Below, piece after piece: positions 1 to 6,620 of a DNA stretch of 22,354 bases. How positions within the stretch are numbered: the stretch's first letter is position 1; each line of letters starts with the position of its first letter. The stretch is taken from contig JAEVYS010000111.1 of NCBI GenBank assembly GCA_023392635.1, positions 1-22,354 of the forward strand, given 5' to 3'. The notes below the pieces were generated by a model that was given only the letters and a program-made list of their open reading frames with translations, did no database searches and was not told where the DNA came from. Source of the stretch: Actinomycetes bacterium (GTDB taxonomy: Bacteria; Actinomycetota; Actinomycetes; Propionibacteriales; Propionibacteriaceae). The translations under genes and the position numbers were made by a program.

Positions 1-1
1 C

Positions 2-118
2 GGTCCTGGCCAGTTCGGCACGACCTGCCCGATGCGGCTGCCCAAGACCTCCAGCTTCACCGTCACCACCAACTACTGGATCGCGACCAACCTGGCCGCC
101 GTACCCAACTACTTCTGA
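2..118 (+). CDS. C-terminal fragment of an unidentified protein
   Basis: An open frame enters from the left edge and stops at TGA 116-118, giving the last 38 residues. The fragment is rich in Thr, Asn and aromatic residues and ends in VPNYF. It holds one Cys (residue 9 of the fragment) and has no charged coiled-coil or membrane segment. The strong hairpin 60 bases after the stop supports this being the real end of a transcribed gene. The composition would suit an exported or cell-surface protein, but that is inference and I do not recognise the family. The start and most of the protein lie outside the window. Confidence 0.6.
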   Translation, partial: GPGQFGTTCPMRLPKTSSFTVTTNYWIATNLAAVPNYF

Positions 119-177
119 CCGACCCACCCGACGGGGTCGCGCTGCTCGCCACGAGCGGGCCGACCACGAACGACTAA

Positions 178-204
178 AAGCCCGGCGACATCGTCGCCGG
201 GCTT
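178..204 (+). terminator. Intrinsic terminator hairpin
   Basis: A perfect 12-bp stem (178-189 pairs with 193-204) closes on a 3-base ATC loop. It is flanked by AAAA on the 5' side (176-179) and TTC after the right arm. The U tract is short, as is usual in high-GC Actinobacteria. It sits 60 bases after the stop at 118 and should end that transcript. The A run on its left could let it act in both directions, although no gene reads into it from the right. Confidence 0.75.
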
Positions 205-439
205 CAGTCAGGACGGTGGCTTCATCCGCTTCCGCAGCGGGAATGCCAGGTGTCCCCCTTTTTGTCCGGGTAGCTGGTCCGGACGTGGCCGCCTGTTCCC
301 CCCCGAGAAGTACGGCCACTCCCGATGTTAGCCGATGACGCACCCCCACGCCAGTGTCCACGTCCCCTCTCGGGTGACGCGTCGAACAGCCCGGCGTGGG
401 CTGCCGGCGAGAGCGATCCCTTCGGTGAGACTGGACGGT
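205..439. other. Non-coding stretch ahead of the lipoprotein gene
   Basis: Together with the terminator, about 320 bases separate the upstream stop from the chosen lipoprotein start. Open frames exist here on both strands, but their products are Arg/Gly/Pro-rich with no recognisable domain, as expected by chance at this GC content. I see no tRNA, no convincing sigma-70 promoter and no riboswitch-like fold. The lipoprotein promoter is presumably here but cannot be placed. Confidence 0.5.
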
Positions 440-1339
440 GTGGACAGACGAGCACTCCTCATCGGCACGGCCACCCTTCTCGTTTCCGGGTGCGCCCGGG
501 TGCCGCCACCAGGCGTGGGGCCGACGACGCCACCGCCGCCGGTGACCCCTTCAGCGGCACCGCTCGGCATCGGGTCGGATGGGACGCCGGCGGGCGCGGT
601 CCTGGCCCATCTCATGGTCGGAGCTCTGCTCGCGAAGGGGCGCGACGCCGACGTGGTCGACATCGGAGCCGGCTGGCAGGCAGCACTGAGCCACGGCGAC
701 CTGGCTGCGGTGCCCGGCTTCGGAGCCACGCTCTGGGCCGCGCTGAGCCAGAAGGGCGAGGTGCCGGCGACCGCCGAGGTGCTGCCCGAGGTGGCCAGGC
801 TCATCGGTCCCGAGGTGGGCGTCCTTCCGGCACCGGGCGTGGACGGGGGCCTGGTCTGGCTGGTGACCGGCAAGACCGCTCGGGACGGCATCACCAGCCT
901 CAGCCGGATCGGCGCCTGGTCGAAGGGCAGGCGTGTCGCGGTCCCTTCCCTCGCGCTCACGCGCGGGGACGGCGTGCCGGGACTGAGAGCTGTCTACGGT
1001 GGCCGATTCGCCGTCGACGAGGTCGAGGACCCCCTCGAGCGCGCGCGCCGCCTCACCGGTGGGCAGGCGGCGCTCGCCGCCTTCCGCAAGACGGAGTACA
1101 CCGGCGCGTCGGGCCTGGTCGCGCTCGTGGATCCCGACGGACTTGCGCTGCCGGATCCCGGCGTCCTGCTCGTGAACAACGCGCTGGCCGACGCCGAGCC
1201 GGACCACGTCCTCGCGCTGGATGCTCTCGCCCGGGCGCTCACGAGTGACGGGCTCCTCGACCTGCAGGCGCAGGTCGTGGCAGGCGGGTCGGTGAGCGAC
1301 GTGACCGACCGTTGGCTGACCGAGCAGGGCCTCGCCTGA
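440..1339 (+). CDS. Putative betaine/osmoprotectant-type substrate-binding lipoprotein
   Basis: Probable periplasmic-type solute-binding lipoprotein of the OpuAC/ProX class, which captures quaternary amines for an ABC importer. From GTG 440 the product is 299 residues. It opens with a lipoprotein signal: charged DRR, a hydrophobic stretch and the lipobox LVSGC, with the lipidated Cys at residue 18. A Pro/Thr-rich linker follows, then an alpha/beta domain. The C-terminal pattern (DLQAQVV, then VSDVTDRWL) matches the helix that ends OpuAC proteins. I preferred GTG 440 because it gives a compact signal peptide and is preceded by GGTGAGA. In-frame GTG 425 and ATG 335 are alternatives; the latter adds an unlikely 35-residue basic leader. 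No ATPase or permease gene lies nearby, and the gene ends 6 bases from the convergent deoC stop. The fold is likely; the ligand is unknown. Confidence 0.7.
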   Translation: MDRRALLIGTATLLVSGCARVPPPGVGPTTPPPPVTPSAAPLGIGSDGTPAGAVLAHLMVGALLAKGRDADVVDIGAGWQAALSHGDLAAVPGFGATLWAALSQKGEVPATAEVLPEVARLIGPEVGVLPAPGVDGGLVWLVTGKTARDGITSLSRIGAWSKGRRVAVPSLALTRGDGVPGLRAVYGGRFAVDEVEDPLERARRLTGGQAALAAFRKTEYTGASGLVALVDPDGLALPDPGVLLVNNALADAEPDHVLALDALARALTSDGLLDLQAQVVAGGSVSDVTDRWLTEQGLA

Positions 1340-1345
1340 TGCCCG

Positions 1346-2017
1346 TCAGTAGCCTTCGGCGGTCCCCCCGGCGAGCACCGCTGCGGTTCCCGACAGGCCC
1401 AGGCGCGTCGCGCCGGCGTTGAGCATCGCCACGGCGGTGTCCCAGTCACGGATGCCGCCGGACGCCTTGACGCCGAGCCGTCCGCCCACCGTGGACGCCA
1501 TCAACTCGACGGCGTGCACCGACGCCCCGCCGGCAGGGTGGTACCCGGTGGACGTCTTCACGAAGTCGGCACCCGCCGCTTCGGCGGCGCGACAGGCGGC
1601 GACGATCTCGTCGTCGCTGAGCGCGGCCGACTCGATGATCACCTTGAGCACCTTGGGGGCAGGCACGGCTGCGCGTACCGCGGCGATCTCGGCCTGCGTC
1701 TCGTCGAACCGGCCGGCCTTCACCAGCCCGAGGTCGATCACCATGTCGACCTCGTCGGCGCCCCGGGCGATCGAGTCGGCCGCCTCCGCTGCCTTGACCT
1801 TCGGCGTGTGCTTCCCCGAAGGGAAGCCGCAGACGGTCGCCACCAGCACCGCGCCCAGCTCGGCCGTCACCGGCAGCATCGCGGGGGAGACGCAGATCGA
1901 GTAGGTGCCGAGGCGGACGGCCTCGGCGGCCAGCGCATCCACGTCCGCGGTGGTGGCTGTGGGGGAGAGCAGGGTGTGATCGACGTGGCGCGCCAGTTCG
2001 GCAGGACTCATGGTCAT
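1346..2017 (-). CDS. deoC: Deoxyribose-phosphate aldolase
   Basis: Cytosolic class I aldolase that cleaves 2-deoxyribose 5-phosphate to acetaldehyde and glyceraldehyde 3-phosphate in deoxynucleoside breakdown. The 223-residue product has the normal family length and opens with HVDHTLLSP. The catalytic set is visible: Asp91 in EVDMVIDLG, the Schiff-base Lys154 in FVKTSTGYHP, and Lys184 in GVKASGGIRD, the last two strands being the phosphate-binding end of the TIM barrel. ATG 2017 starts 10 nt after the stop of the upstream GlxA-type regulator, so the two are almost certainly cotranscribed. A second ATG at 2011 is possible, and no strong Shine-Dalgarno decides between them. A longer frame reaches back to 2134 but runs through the regulator gene and is rejected. 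No other deo gene (nucleoside phosphorylase, phosphopentomutase) is present here. Confidence 0.95.
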   Translation of the reverse strand: MTMSPAELARHVDHTLLSPTATTADVDALAAEAVRLGTYSICVSPAMLPVTAELGAVLVATVCGFPSGKHTPKVKAAEAADSIARGADEVDMVIDLGLVKAGRFDETQAEIAAVRAAVPAPKVLKVIIESAALSDDEIVAACRAAEAAGADFVKTSTGYHPAGGASVHAVELMASTVGGRLGVKASGGIRDWDTAVAMLNAGATRLGLSGTAAVLAGGTAEGY

Positions 2018-2027
2018 GGCACCGACG

Positions 2028-3032
2028 CTATCCGATCGCGGCCAGTGCGTCGTGCTCGGCGCCGGCCTCCGCGCTGCCGAAGCGACGGCGATAGGCCGCC
2101 GGCGCGATGCCGATGACCTCCCGGAACCGCTCACGCAGCACGACCGGGGAGTTGAACCCCACCCGGGCGGCGATCTGGTCGACCGGGAGGTCGCTGGACT
2201 CCAGCAGCGTACGGGCGGCCAGGATCCGTTGCTGGTTCAGCCACTTGTGGGGTGTGGTGCCGGTCTCGGCGGCGAACCGGCGCGCGAAGGTGCGCTCGCT
2301 CATCACCGCCCGAGAGGCCAGGGTGGACACGGTGTGCGGCTCACCGATATTGGCCACCGCCCACTCCAGGACGGGCGCGAGGCTGTCGGCCGAGCAGCAC
2401 GGGATCGGCATCTCGACGTACTGCAACTGGCCGCCGTCGCGCTGTGGCGGAACCACCATGCGCCGGGCGATCCGGGTCGCCACCGCGGCCCCGAGTTCCG
2501 TGCGCACGATGTGGAGGCAGGCGTCGATGCCCGCCGCCGTGCCCGCGCTGGTCACGACGCGGTCGTCCTCGACGAACAGGACGCGCGGGTCGACGATCGC
2601 CGCCGGGAAGCGCTCCTGCATCTGGTCGGCGTACATCCAGTGGGTGGTGCAGCGGCGACCGTCGAGCAGCCCGGCCGCGCCGAGCACGAACGAGGCCGAG
2701 CACAGGCTCAGCACCCGGGCGCCGGCCTCGTAGGCGGAGCGCAGCGTCTCGAGCACCTCCGGGGGATAGTCGTCGTCGGCGCGGGGGGCGGTGGCGGCGA
2801 CGATCACCAGGTCGCTTCCCACCACGGCGTCCAGCCCTCGCTGCGGGGTGATCGTGAACGCGTCCAGGTTCTTGCTGGCCAGTGGTCGCCCCGGCTCGAC
2901 GGCGCAGACCCGGAAATCGAAGGGCCGGATGCCGTCGTCACTACGGTCGACGCCGAAGACCTCGACGGCGAGGCTGAACTCGAAGACGCCGACCGGCTCG
3001 AGCACGATCACGCTCACCTGTTGGAGTGCCAT
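2028..3032 (-). CDS. GlxA-family transcriptional regulator (DJ-1/PfpI domain plus AraC HTH)
   Basis: A 334-residue regulator. Residues 5-185 form a DJ-1/PfpI (class I glutamine amidotransferase-like) sensor domain with the nucleophile-elbow Cys111 in SLCSASFVLGAAGLLDG, the THW strand at 130-132 and the TSAGTAAGID loop at 161-170. Residues 225-320 are a double helix-turn-helix AraC domain containing SERTFARRF and the closing motif PAAYRRRF. Family members usually activate or repress adjacent catabolic genes; the ligand here is unknown. ATG 3032 is preferred over the in-frame start at 3059, because 3059 falls inside the inverted repeat and TATGAT ends only 6 nt before 3032. It heads an apparent operon with deoC, suggesting control of that gene and of itself. 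The gene at 3118 is divergent. Confidence 0.9.
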   Translation of the reverse strand: MALQQVSVIVLEPVGVFEFSLAVEVFGVDRSDDGIRPFDFRVCAVEPGRPLASKNLDAFTITPQRGLDAVVGSDLVIVAATAPRADDDYPPEVLETLRSAYEAGARVLSLCSASFVLGAAGLLDGRRCTTHWMYADQMQERFPAAIVDPRVLFVEDDRVVTSAGTAAGIDACLHIVRTELGAAVATRIARRMVVPPQRDGGQLQYVEMPIPCCSADSLAPVLEWAVANIGEPHTVSTLASRAVMSERTFARRFAAETGTTPHKWLNQQRILAARTLLESSDLPVDQIAARVGFNSPVVLRERFREVIGIAPAAYRRRFGSAEAGAEHDALAAIG

Positions 3033-3038
3033 GCCCAC

Positions 3039-3067
3039 ATCATACTGGCTGGAATCCATCGTGCAAT
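3039..3067 (-). promoter_or_regulatory. Probable promoter of the GlxA-type regulator, near-leaderless
   Basis: On the minus strand, TATGAT (3044 to 3039) is a near-consensus -10 element. A candidate -35, TTGCAC (3066-3061, spacer 16) or ATTGCA (3067-3062, spacer 17), lies upstream. Only 6 nt separate TATGAT from the ATG at 3032, so the transcript would start at or next to the start codon. The -35 lies in the central loop of the inverted repeat, which suggests direct control of polymerase binding. Confidence 0.6.
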
Positions 3068-3080
3068 GGCATTCCAGCCA
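3046..3080. promoter_or_regulatory. Inverted-repeat operator between divergent genes
   Basis: The left arm TGGCTGGAATCCAT (3046-3059) faces the right arm 3066-3080, whose reverse complement is TGGCTGGAATGCCAT. The arms are identical apart from one inserted base and are separated by 6 bases. The repeat covers the spacer and -35 of the promoter for the regulator and lies 38 bases before the divergent start at 3118. Symmetry and position argue for a protein-binding operator, most simply one used by the GlxA-type regulator itself. The binding protein is inferred. Confidence 0.6.
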
Positions 3081-3117
3081 CTGGTGGCAGGATCACCACG
3101 AGGGAAAGATTAGTGCC

Positions 3118-3372
3118 ATGACCGGATTGCTTCTCTTCCTTGGTGTGATCGTCCTTCTCGCAGTGGCCCTCGAGGTCATCCACCGCCGGGTCGGCGCCGC
3201 GTGGCGTCCTGGCCTCGACACCCGTCGTGACCGCGACCTCGCCCGCCTCGAGGAGGACCTTCGGTCCGCCGCGCAGCGCGAGCCGGAGTCCCTCGCGCCG
3301 ACCGCCCTCAGCCATCTCAGCGAGCGACAGGCAGCGCGCGAGGCGTGGAGCTACCACAAGCTGGCTGCCTGA
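3118..3372 (+). CDS. Small single-pass membrane protein, unknown function
   Basis: An 84-residue protein. Residues 3-21 are a strongly hydrophobic helix, followed by the basic HRR, so the remainder is predicted to lie in the cytoplasm. The soluble tail (about 30-84) is highly charged, begins RRDRDLARLEEDLRSA and looks helical or coiled-coil. ATG 3118 is preceded by AGGGA at 3101-3105, a passable ribosome site. Coding is supported by its placement between the divergent operator and a hairpin at 3387-3407 and by the sensible topology. I do not recognise the family. It could respond to the same operator as the GlxA-type gene, but that is inference. Confidence 0.65.
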   Translation: MTGLLLFLGVIVLLAVALEVIHRRVGAAWRPGLDTRRDRDLARLEEDLRSAAQREPESLAPTALSHLSERQAAREAWSYHKLAA

Positions 3373-3386
3373 CGACTCCGCACCGC

Positions 3387-3407
3387 CCGGTCCCGCGAAG
3401 GGACCGG
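3387..3407. terminator. Hairpin between convergent genes, possible bidirectional terminator
   Basis: CCGGTCCC (3387-3394) pairs perfectly with GGGACCGG (3400-3407) across the loop GCGAA. It lies in the 42-base gap between the stop of the small membrane protein (3372) and the stop of the histidine kinase (3415, opposite strand). There is no U tract on either side, so efficiency as an intrinsic terminator is uncertain. Confidence 0.5.
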
Positions 3408-3414
3408 CGGCGGC

Positions 3415-4863
3415 TCAGCCGACCAGCGGAATGCGGATCGAGAAGGTGGTCACGCCCGGGCGGCTGTCCAGCGAAACCTGCCCGCCGTGCGCATTCACGA
3501 CCGCCGCGACGATCGCGAGCCCGAGCCCGGTGGACGACCCGCCGGCCTGGCGAACCCGGCTGACGTCGGCGCGGGTGAAGCGCTCGAAGACCGAGTCCTG
3601 GATCTCGGGAGGCACGCCCGGGCCGTTGTCGCTCACCGCGATCACGGCCCAGCCGTCCACCGTGCGCAGGGCGGTCTCCACCCGGGTTCCGGCGGGGGTG
3701 TGTGTCCGGGCGTTCGCCAGGAGGTTCGCGACCACCTGGTGCAGGCGATGGGCGTCCGCGCGGGCCATGACCACCTCCTCGGGAAGATCCAGGGCCCAGG
3801 TGTGGTCGGCGCTCGCCGCGCGGGCGTCGCTCACCGCGTTCAGCACGATCTCGGTGACGTCGGTGGCCTGGAGCTCCAGCGTCGGCTCCGAGTCCAGCCG
3901 GGCCAGCAGGAGCAGGTCCTGCACCAGGGCCGACATGCGCTCGGACTCCGCCTCGATCCGTCCGAGGGCGTGCGCCGCATCGCTGGGGAGTTCGTCCGTG
4001 CCACGCCGGGTGAGTTCGGCGTAGCCGCGGATCGAGGCCAGCGGGTTGCGCAGCTCGTGGGAGGCGTCGGCGACGAACCGTCGCACCTTGGTCTCGCTCC
4101 GGTGCCGGGCGGCCAGGGCGTTCTCCACGTTGTCGAGCATGTGGTTGAAGGCGAGGCCCACGCGGCCCACCTCGGAGGCGGGGTTCGCGTCACCGGGGGC
4201 GACCCGGATCGGGACATGCCCCTCGCCACTGTCCAGCGGGAGGGTGGACACCTGGGTCGCGGTGGCGGCCAGGCGGGTGAGGGGGCGAAGGCTCCGCTCG
4301 ACCACCCTTCGGGCGCCGATGTAGGAGACCACGATGGCGCCGAGGGTGAGCAGGCCGGCCATGATCACCAGGCTGGTCATCGGTGTGCTGATCTCGCTGT
4401 AGGGCAGCCCGACGATGGTCGAGGAGTTCTGGCGGTCCACCCGGACGAACCGGTAGAGCCCGACGCCGCTGACGCCGATCGTCCGTGGGTCGCGGGAGAG
4501 GGTGGTCGTGATCAGGGCCGCGGCCTCGTTCCTGGTCACCGCGTCGGGCGCGCTGTTCAGCACCCAGGTGCCGTTGAGGTAATCGAGCCGGATCAGGCCG
4601 GCGCCGCCGATGTCGCCGGGCCCGTTGTCGTCGTCGCTGGAGCCCGGCCCGTACCGGATGCCGGGCCGGCTCGCCGCGGCCTGCAGCTTGGCGTCCAGCT
4701 GGCCCTGCAGCACCTGGAACATCGCCAACCCCGTGAACAGGCTCAAAGCGATCGTCACCGCGGCCACCAGCGCGGTGGTCCGCAGCACCAGCTGGCGGCT
4801 CAACGTCCCCTTGCCCATCATGGTGGGCCGGGGTGGCGGGACCGGCAGGAGGGGCAGCGTCAT
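3415..4863 (-). CDS. Sensor histidine kinase of a two-component system
   Basis: A 482-residue membrane kinase. There are two transmembrane segments, about 28-50 and 162-184, enclosing an extracytoplasmic sensor loop of about 110 residues with an acidic DDDNGPGD patch. A HAMP linker (about 185-250) precedes the HisKA dimerisation helix, with the phospho-accepting His269 in DASHELRNPL. The ATPase domain shows the N box (HQVVANLLANA, 375-385), the G1 box DNGPGVP (412-418), an F box (VFERF, 425-429) and the G2 box GGSSTGLGLAI (441-451). It should phosphorylate the response regulator encoded just upstream; the genes overlap by 4 nt (ATGA), implying coupled translation. Layout and sequence resemble the actinobacterial TrcS/PhoR class. 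The stimulus cannot be read from the sequence. Confidence 0.95.
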   Translation of the reverse strand: MTLPLLPVPPPRPTMMGKGTLSRQLVLRTTALVAAVTIALSLFTGLAMFQVLQGQLDAKLQAAASRPGIRYGPGSSDDDNGPGDIGGAGLIRLDYLNGTWVLNSAPDAVTRNEAAALITTTLSRDPRTIGVSGVGLYRFVRVDRQNSSTIVGLPYSEISTPMTSLVIMAGLLTLGAIVVSYIGARRVVERSLRPLTRLAATATQVSTLPLDSGEGHVPIRVAPGDANPASEVGRVGLAFNHMLDNVENALAARHRSETKVRRFVADASHELRNPLASIRGYAELTRRGTDELPSDAAHALGRIEAESERMSALVQDLLLLARLDSEPTLELQATDVTEIVLNAVSDARAASADHTWALDLPEEVVMARADAHRLHQVVANLLANARTHTPAGTRVETALRTVDGWAVIAVSDNGPGVPPEIQDSVFERFTRADVSRVRQAGGSSTGLGLAIVAAVVNAHGGQVSLDSRPGVTTFSIRIPLVG

Positions 4864-5600
4864 TCGCTGGCCGGCTTGAGGACGTAGCCCGCGCCGCGCA
4901 TGGTGTGGATCATCGCCGGGCGCCCGGCGTCGATCTTCTTGCGCAGGTAGGAGATGTACAGCTCGACCACGTTCGCCTGGCCGCCGAAGTCGTAGTTCCA
5001 GACCCGGTCGAGGATCTGTGCCTTGCTGAGCACCCGTCGTGGATTGCGCATCAGGTAGCGCAGCAGCTCGAACTCGGTCGCGGTCAGGTTGATGATGTCG
5101 CCGCCGCGGGACACCTCGTGGCTGTCCTCGTCGAGCACCAGGTCGCCGACCACCAGCTGCGACTCGTTGCGCAGGGTGGCCGCACCGGAACGGCGAAGGA
5201 GCGCGCGCAGCCGGGCGACGAGCTCCTCCAGGCTGAACGGCTTGGTGACGTAGTCGTCGCCGCCGGCGGTCAGCCCGCCGATCCGGTCGTCGAGGGCGTC
5301 CTTGGCGGTGAGGAAGATCACCGGGACGTCGGGCTGCTCGGCCCGGATACGCCGCATGACCTCGAGCCCGTCGAAGTCCGGGAGCATCATGTCGAGCACG
5401 ATGGCGTCGGGCCGTACCTCACGGGCTGTCTTGACGGCGTTGAGGCCGGAGGCGGAGGTGGAGACCTCCCAGCCCTCGTATCGCAGCGCCATGCTGAGAA
5501 GTTCGGTCAGGCTGGTCTCGTCGTCGACGGTGAGGATGCGGATCGGGCTGCCGTCCGGCCTGGTGAGCGCCTCTTGTCCGCTTCGTGCAGTGATGGCCAT
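4860..5600 (-). CDS. OmpR/PhoB-family response regulator
   Basis: A 246-residue cytosolic regulator. The receiver domain (about 20-138) has the acidic pair Asp26/Asp27, phospho-acceptor Asp70 in IVLDMMLPD, Thr98 and Lys120 in VTKPF. The winged-helix DNA-binding domain (about 148-243) has the LTATEFELLRYL strand-helix and ends RGAGYVLK. The recognition region NYDFGGQANVVELYISYLRK is very close to mycobacterial TrcR and PhoP. ATG 5600 begins about 19 residues before the receiver core, so a later start is possible. It is first in the operon with the kinase. A direct repeat of OmpR type (5645-5662) lies upstream and may be its own target site. Paralogue naming (TrcR, MprA or PhoP) is unsafe, so no symbol is given. 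Confidence 0.95.
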   Translation of the reverse strand: MAITARSGQEALTRPDGSPIRILTVDDETSLTELLSMALRYEGWEVSTSASGLNAVKTAREVRPDAIVLDMMLPDFDGLEVMRRIRAEQPDVPVIFLTAKDALDDRIGGLTAGGDDYVTKPFSLEELVARLRALLRRSGAATLRNESQLVVGDLVLDEDSHEVSRGGDIINLTATEFELLRYLMRNPRRVLSKAQILDRVWNYDFGGQANVVELYISYLRKKIDAGRPAMIHTMRGAGYVLKPASE

Positions 5601-5644
5601 GACCTGACTCTCTCAGCGCGGGGTTGGTGCCGGCTGGCAGCTTC

Positions 5645-5662
5645 CTGTGAGAACCCTATGAC
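5645..5662 (-). promoter_or_regulatory. Candidate OmpR-type direct-repeat box before the two-component operon
   Basis: On the minus strand GTCATAG, GGTT, CTCACAG form two related 7-mers with an 11-base period, the geometry used by PhoB/PhoP-class regulators. The box lies 45-62 bases upstream of the response regulator start and overlaps a possible -10, TAGGGT (5658 to 5653). The two half-sites match at only 4 of 7 positions, so this is tentative. Confidence 0.35.
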
Positions 5663-5769
5663 TGTAGCTCCGGCGCCCCGGGCGACGCGGGTCAACCGGT
5701 TGGGTGACTGCGTCGCGAATTGCCGAACCGGTAACGTTGTCGCCGCCCGGAATCCGGTCACGGGCGGGC

Positions 5770-5775
5770 AGGAGG
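5770..5775 (+). promoter_or_regulatory. Shine-Dalgarno that decides the sortase start
   Basis: AGGAGG stands 4 nt before ATG 5780 and only 1 nt before the in-frame GTG 5777, so ATG 5780 is the better start. About 35 bases upstream, TAACGT (5732-5737) is a possible -10 element without a clear -35. Confidence 0.65.
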
Positions 5776-5779
5776 CGTG

Positions 5780-6451
5780 ATGCGGATCATCCGCGGAGTC
5801 GCCGGCCTGCTCGGTGAGGTGCTGGTGACGATCGGTGTGGTGCTGGTGCTGTTCGTGGGGTGGCAGCTGTGGTGGACCGACGTCGTCTCCGACGCCGACG
5901 CTGCTTCGGTGGTGACCACCCTGGAGCGGGCCTTCGACGATCCGGCCTCCGGCTGGGTGACGCCGAAGGGTCTCCGGCAGGGAGACGCCTACGCCGTTGT
6001 CCGCATCCCCCGCTTCGGCAGGGCCTTCGCACGTCCACTGTACGAGGGGACGACGCGGGACGTGCTCCAGCGCGGCATCGGACACTACGTCGGCACCGCC
6101 CTCCCCGGTGAGGTCGGGAACTTCGCGATGGCCGGGCACCGCACGACCTACGGCAAGCCGTTCAACCGGATCGCAGAACTCAGGGAGGGTGACATCATCC
6201 TGGTGGAGACGAGCGAGACCTGGTTCGTGTACCGGGTGAGCGGGCACCAGATCGTTCCGCCCAGCCAGGCGTCGGTGCTGCTGCCCGTGCCCGACCAGCC
6301 GGACGCCAGCGCCACGGAGGCCGTCTTGACGATGACGAGCTGCCACCCGGAGTTCAGCGCTCGCGAGCGCTACGTCGTGCACGCGATCCTTGAGGCCCGG
6401 TACCCGCACGCCCGGGGCGTCCCGCAGGACCTCCTGGAGGTGGCGGGCTGA
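5780..6451 (+). CDS. Class E sortase
   Basis: Membrane-anchored transpeptidase, 223 residues. The single N-terminal transmembrane helix (about 8-31) is uncleaved, which places the catalytic domain outside the cell. Catalytic residues: His120 in AMAGHRTTYGKPF, Cys188 in TMTSCHPEFSARERY and Arg197, nine residues after the Cys. The T-x-T-x-C-H-P signature is that of actinobacterial class E enzymes, which cut a sorting signal near LAxTG and attach proteins to peptidoglycan or pilins. No sortase substrate is visible in the window, so it probably serves targets elsewhere. The stop overlaps the ATG of the 54-residue membrane protein (TGATG), implying coupled translation. The two-component operon is divergent upstream, but a regulatory link is not shown. 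Confidence 0.93.
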   Translation: MRIIRGVAGLLGEVLVTIGVVLVLFVGWQLWWTDVVSDADAASVVTTLERAFDDPASGWVTPKGLRQGDAYAVVRIPRFGRAFARPLYEGTTRDVLQRGIGHYVGTALPGEVGNFAMAGHRTTYGKPFNRIAELREGDIILVETSETWFVYRVSGHQIVPPSQASVLLPVPDQPDASATEAVLTMTSCHPEFSARERYVVHAILEARYPHARGVPQDLLEVAG

Positions 6452-6615
6452 TGTCCTTCTACGGATGGGTGTGGCGCCTGCTCCCCGGCCCCCGCCCGAT
6501 CAAGGTGGTTGAGGCGATGGTGCTGGTCCTCGCCGTGGTCGCGGCGCTGTTCGTCTGGGTGTTCCCACAGATCGCGCCTTCTCTGCCCTTCAACGACACC
6601 ACGGTCGGTCAGTAG
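6451..6615 (+). CDS. Small membrane protein coupled to the sortase (54 aa)
   Basis: ATG 6451 shares its A with the sortase stop (TGATG), and the frame ends at TAG 6613-6615. The N-terminus is aromatic and basic (FYGWVWRLLPGPRPIK). One transmembrane helix (about 20-41) ends in WVFPQIAP, and a short polar tail follows. From memory, small proteins with this W-R-x-L-P-G-P-x-P-x-K start and VFP-ending helix are common beside class E sortase genes in Actinobacteria, which supports a real gene despite its size. Function is unknown; a sortase partner or membrane tether is a guess. It ends 5 bases before the convergent acylphosphatase stop. Confidence 0.8.
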   Translation: MSFYGWVWRLLPGPRPIKVVEAMVLVLAVVAALFVWVFPQIAPSLPFNDTTVGQ

Positions 6616-6620
6616 CCCGA

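Noticed and set aside
325..1248. 307-codon frame overlapping the lipoprotein gene in another phase
   Set aside because: The product is Arg/Gly-rich without signal peptide or domain. The other phase has a lipobox and an OpuAC-like end.
3487..4887. 466-codon frame antisense to the histidine kinase
   Set aside because: The composition is Gly/Val/His/Arg-rich with no motifs, while the opposite strand carries every kinase box. It is a high-GC shadow.
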